Positions 61,899-64,000 of a DNA stretch of 64,000 nucleotides are shown here, in pieces (the first letter of the stretch is position 1; the number at the start of each line of letters is the position of its first letter). The notes beneath the pieces are model-generated. The model saw nothing but the letters and a program-made list of their open reading frames with translations, made no database searches and was not told the origin of the DNA. The DNA is from Acinetobacter sp. WC-141. Lineage in GTDB: Bacteria > Pseudomonadota > Gammaproteobacteria > Pseudomonadales > Moraxellaceae. Position numbers and translations under genes: made by a program. The stretch is taken from positions 62,001 through 126,000 of the forward strand of contig NZ_AMSS01000045.1 of assembly GCF_000313935.1 (NCBI RefSeq). Reading direction: 5' to 3'.

Positions 61899-62480
61899 CT
61901 AAGTCTCCAATTGTAAGTTGAATGATGCTTTTGTGATTTCATATAGTACATGTGCTCTTAATTTGTGATGGAGAGCAACTTTAGGATGATCAAAGTTTTT
62001 AGCTTTCTGCATTCCAAGTCTTTTCATTACAGTTTCAGACGGTGTATTAATAGAGGCGGTGAACGATACAACCTTATCTAAATTGAGCACATTAAAAGCA
62101 TAGTCTAAAACGGCTTTTGCTCCTTCTGTTGCATAACCTTGTTTCCAAAATTCTTTTGCAAGTCGCCATCCAATTTCCACACATGGAGAGAAGTCAAATT
62201 GTTCAGGTTGGCTGTGTAGACCAATAAACCCGATAAATTGATGGGTTTCTTTTAATTCTACTGCCCAAAAACCCCAGCCATTTTTATAAATGAGAAGTGA
62301 AATTTTCTGGATTAAGTTAAGACTTTCTTGGGGTGTTAGAAGGTTGGGGAAAAATTGCATGACGTCTTGATCTAGACCCATTTTGATAAAGGATTCAAAA
62401 TCACTTTCTTTCCATTGTCTTAAAATTAAACGTTTAGTTTCGATCATGGGGTAACTCGTTAATGGCAAATTAGAGGTCAA
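61899..62480 (-). CDS. GNAT N-acetyltransferase, RimJ/RimL-like
   Basis: This 193-residue protein has the GNAT pattern TKRLILRQWKESDFESFIKMG and EIGWRLAKEFWKQGYATEGAKAVLDYAF (acetyl-CoA binding loop), then VVSFTASINTPSETVMKRLGMQ. It resembles RimJ/RimL-type enzymes acetylating proteins or small amines. The substrate is unknown. It overlaps the Lrp-type gene by 4 bases. Confidence 0.85.
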   Translation of the reverse strand: MTSNLPLTSYPMIETKRLILRQWKESDFESFIKMGLDQDVMQFFPNLLTPQESLNLIQKISLLIYKNGWGFWAVELKETHQFIGFIGLHSQPEQFDFSPCVEIGWRLAKEFWKQGYATEGAKAVLDYAFNVLNLDKVVSFTASINTPSETVMKRLGMQKAKNFDHPKVALHHKLRAHVLYEITKASFNLQLET

Positions 62481-62926
62481 AGTGGTTTTTGTATAATTTT
62501 CTGTAAAATGATTTTAGAGTTGATGCTCACCACACCTTTAATTTTATTTAAAGTATTAATGACAAAATGAGAAAAGGAATTTAGATCTTTAGTTGCAACG
62601 TGTAAAACATAATTAGATTCTCCAGTAATAATATATGCATTAATGACTTCATCAAAATTTTTGATCTGACTTAGGAAAAAGTTGTGATCATTTTCTGTTA
62701 GCTGGGCAAGTTTTATTTCAATAATGGCCTCAATTTTTATGCCTAATTTTTCATAATTAACTTTGGCTTGATATTTTTCAATTACACCATTGCTTTCTAG
62801 AATTTTAACTCGCCGATGACAAGCTGATGCCGAAAGATTAACGAGATCGGCAAGTTCTTGATTACTTAACCGAGCGTTATCTTGTAAATACTTCAGAATT
62901 TTTAGGTCGATTGCATCTACATTCAT
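62477..62926 (-). CDS. Lrp/AsnC-family regulator, probable kynurenine-pathway regulator
   Basis: This 149-residue protein has an N-terminal AsnC-type helix-turn-helix (DAIDLKILKYLQDNARLSNQELADLVNLSASACHRRVKIL) and a C-terminal RAM/ligand-sensing domain. It is divergent from kynU across 148 bases that contain a near-perfect operator-like repeat, the arrangement of KynR in pseudomonads. Kynurenine responsiveness is inferred. Confidence 0.85.
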   Translation of the reverse strand: MNVDAIDLKILKYLQDNARLSNQELADLVNLSASACHRRVKILESNGVIEKYQAKVNYEKLGIKIEAIIEIKLAQLTENDHNFFLSQIKNFDEVINAYIITGESNYVLHVATKDLNSFSHFVINTLNKIKGVVSINSKIILQKIIQKPL

Positions 62927-62946
62927 TTTCGAATTTCATCCACATT

Positions 62947-62991
62947 TTCTAATTTTAATTAGAACTTTATACGAAAATAGCTAATTTTAAT
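62947..62991 (+). promoter_or_regulatory. Operator-like repeat between the Lrp-type gene and kynU
   Basis: TTCTAATT-TT-AATTAGAA is an 18-bp near-perfect palindrome (62947-62964). The core CTAATTTTAAT recurs at 62981, 32 bases away (about three helical turns). This is typical of Lrp/AsnC multi-site binding. A TTGACA at 63019-63024 could be the -35 of kynU. Confidence 0.5.
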
Positions 62992-63074
62992 CAAATATTA
63001 TCGAATAAATCATAAGAATTGACATGATAAAATTCAATAACAAAGGAAATGTTGAAAAATAGGTGAAATAACAA

Positions 63075-64000
63075 ATGATTACTCATGAACAGTGCCTCTA
63101 TTGGGATCAGGAAGATGAACTCAAAAAGTTTAAAGATGAATTCTCGCTTCCAAAAGAAGTGATCTATTTAGATGGTAATTCTTTAGGTGCACGACCAAAG
63201 AAATCATTAGAAGTTGCTCAGCATATTATTTCCCAAGAATGGGGAGAGGACCTGATTAATAGTTGGAATAAGGCAGACTGGTGGGGTTTACCGACAAGAT
63301 TAGGCGACAAGGTTGCAAAGCTGATCGGTGCAGAGCAGGGTGAAGTGGTAATTTCTGATTCTACGACCCTAAACTTATTTAAGGTTTTATCAGCTGCTGT
63401 AAAAATTCAAGCCGAAAAATTTCCAGAACGTAAAATTATTGTGGCGGAAAAAGATGCTTTCCCAACCGATATTTATATTATTGAAGGCTTTATCGATTTG
63501 ATTCACCAAGGTTATCAAGTTGAATTGATTGAGGGCACAGATGATTTATCACGTGTGTTAGAAAAAGATGTAGCAGTAGTTGTACTTTCTCATGTGAATT
63601 ATCGAACCGGATATTTCTACGATATGGCATCTATTAATCAACAAATTCACGCTAAAGATGCTTTGATTATTTGGGATTTATGTCACTCGGTTGGCGCAGT
63701 GCCAATGGATCTAAACCATAGTAATAGTGATTTTGCGATTGGATGTACTTATAAATATTTAAATGGTGGGCCAGGTTCACCGGCTTTGTTATGGGTAAAT
63801 CGAAAGCATCGTGACGAGTTCTGGCAACCTTTATCAGGCTGGTGGGGGCACAAAAAACCATTTGATATGGCTCAGCACTATGAACCAGCTAACAGTATTC
63901 GTCGTTATTTGTGCGGAACTCAACCTATCATTTCGATGAGTCTAATCGAATGTGGTGTCGATATTTTCTTGCAAGTAGATATGCAAAAAATACGCGAGAA
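63075..64000 (+). CDS. kynU: Kynureninase KynU (partial, runs past the window end)
   Basis: From ATG 63075 the frame encodes at least 308 residues and is open at the window edge. Motifs: VIYLDGNSLGARPKK near the N terminus, WDLCHSVGAVPMDL (PLP-interacting) and CTYKYLNGGPGSPAL with the PLP lysine. It cleaves kynurenine (and 3-hydroxykynurenine) to anthranilates in tryptophan degradation. It is divergent from the Lrp-type regulator. Confidence 0.94.
   Translation, partial: MITHEQCLYWDQEDELKKFKDEFSLPKEVIYLDGNSLGARPKKSLEVAQHIISQEWGEDLINSWNKADWWGLPTRLGDKVAKLIGAEQGEVVISDSTTLNLFKVLSAAVKIQAEKFPERKIIVAEKDAFPTDIYIIEGFIDLIHQGYQVELIEGTDDLSRVLEKDVAVVVLSHVNYRTGYFYDMASINQQIHAKDALIIWDLCHSVGAVPMDLNHSNSDFAIGCTYKYLNGGPGSPALLWVNRKHRDEFWQPLSGWWGHKKPFDMAQHYEPANSIRRYLCGTQPIISMSLIECGVDIFLQVDMQKIRE

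Overview
The window looks like chromosomal DNA of an Acinetobacter, most likely the A. calcoaceticus-baumannii complex. It is AT-rich. It carries a hydroxamate/citrate siderophore locus resembling the baumannoferrin/acinetoferrin type, an assimilatory nitrate operon with a NirD-FAD fusion, and Moraxellaceae-like gene neighbourhoods (ntrBC-rimO, pyrH-frr-uppS-cdsA-dxr-rseP-bamA-skp-lpxD-fabZ-lpxA, recA-recX). Species assignment is inference; no 16S or typing locus is present.

Layout. (1) 1-10.5 kb: the end of a siderophore operon (N-hydroxylase fragment, MFS exporter, two IucA/IucC synthetases, FhuF-like reductase, divergent RraA-like protein, IucB-like acyltransferase). It converges with an IutA-like TonB-dependent receptor that has tandem Fur-box-like repeats upstream. 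Next to the receptor lies the frameshifted 3' end of a second receptor gene. (2) 10.6-20.6 kb: nitrate assimilation. The regulators nasT-nasS are divergent from nirB, nirD-FAD fusion, nasA and mobA. The divergent region holds two sigma-54 promoter matches, one per direction, and a NasT-type hairpin/terminator leader. (3) 20.7-27.2 kb: an orphan molybdopterin oxidoreductase and a molybdenum-cofactor operon moaA-moaD-moaE-moaCB-moeA with its own sigma-54-like promoter. (4) 27.4-41.4 kb: mixed genes: HxlR regulator, MocR regulator with divergent EamA exporter, tusDCB-tusE, a GalE-like epimerase lacking the usual catalytic lysine, fumC, a non-coding stretch with two structured elements, a tandem glycine riboswitch before a D-amino-acid dehydrogenase, ispF, a tyrosine-phosphatase-like protein, argF, a TetR regulator. 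(5) 41.7-44.3 kb: ntrBC. (6) 44.6-57 kb: rimO and the translation/isoprenoid/envelope cluster. (7) 57-64 kb: cpoB, the 4.5S RNA gene, recX, recA, hslR, a YrfG-like nucleotidase, a small unknown gene, a GNAT enzyme, and an Lrp-type regulator divergent from kynU, which runs off the window.

The most coherent story is nitrogen control. NtrB/NtrC is encoded in the window, and three good sigma-54 (GG-N10-GC) elements precede nasTS, nirB and moaA. GCAC/GTGC half-sites spaced 39 bp apart lie upstream of both nirB and moaA. This suggests that making nitrate/nitrite reductase and making the molybdenum cofactor it needs are under the same nitrogen-limitation switch, with a second, nitrate-responsive antitermination layer (NasS/NasT) on the reductase operon. 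All functional statements come from reading motifs and family resemblance; no searches were run.
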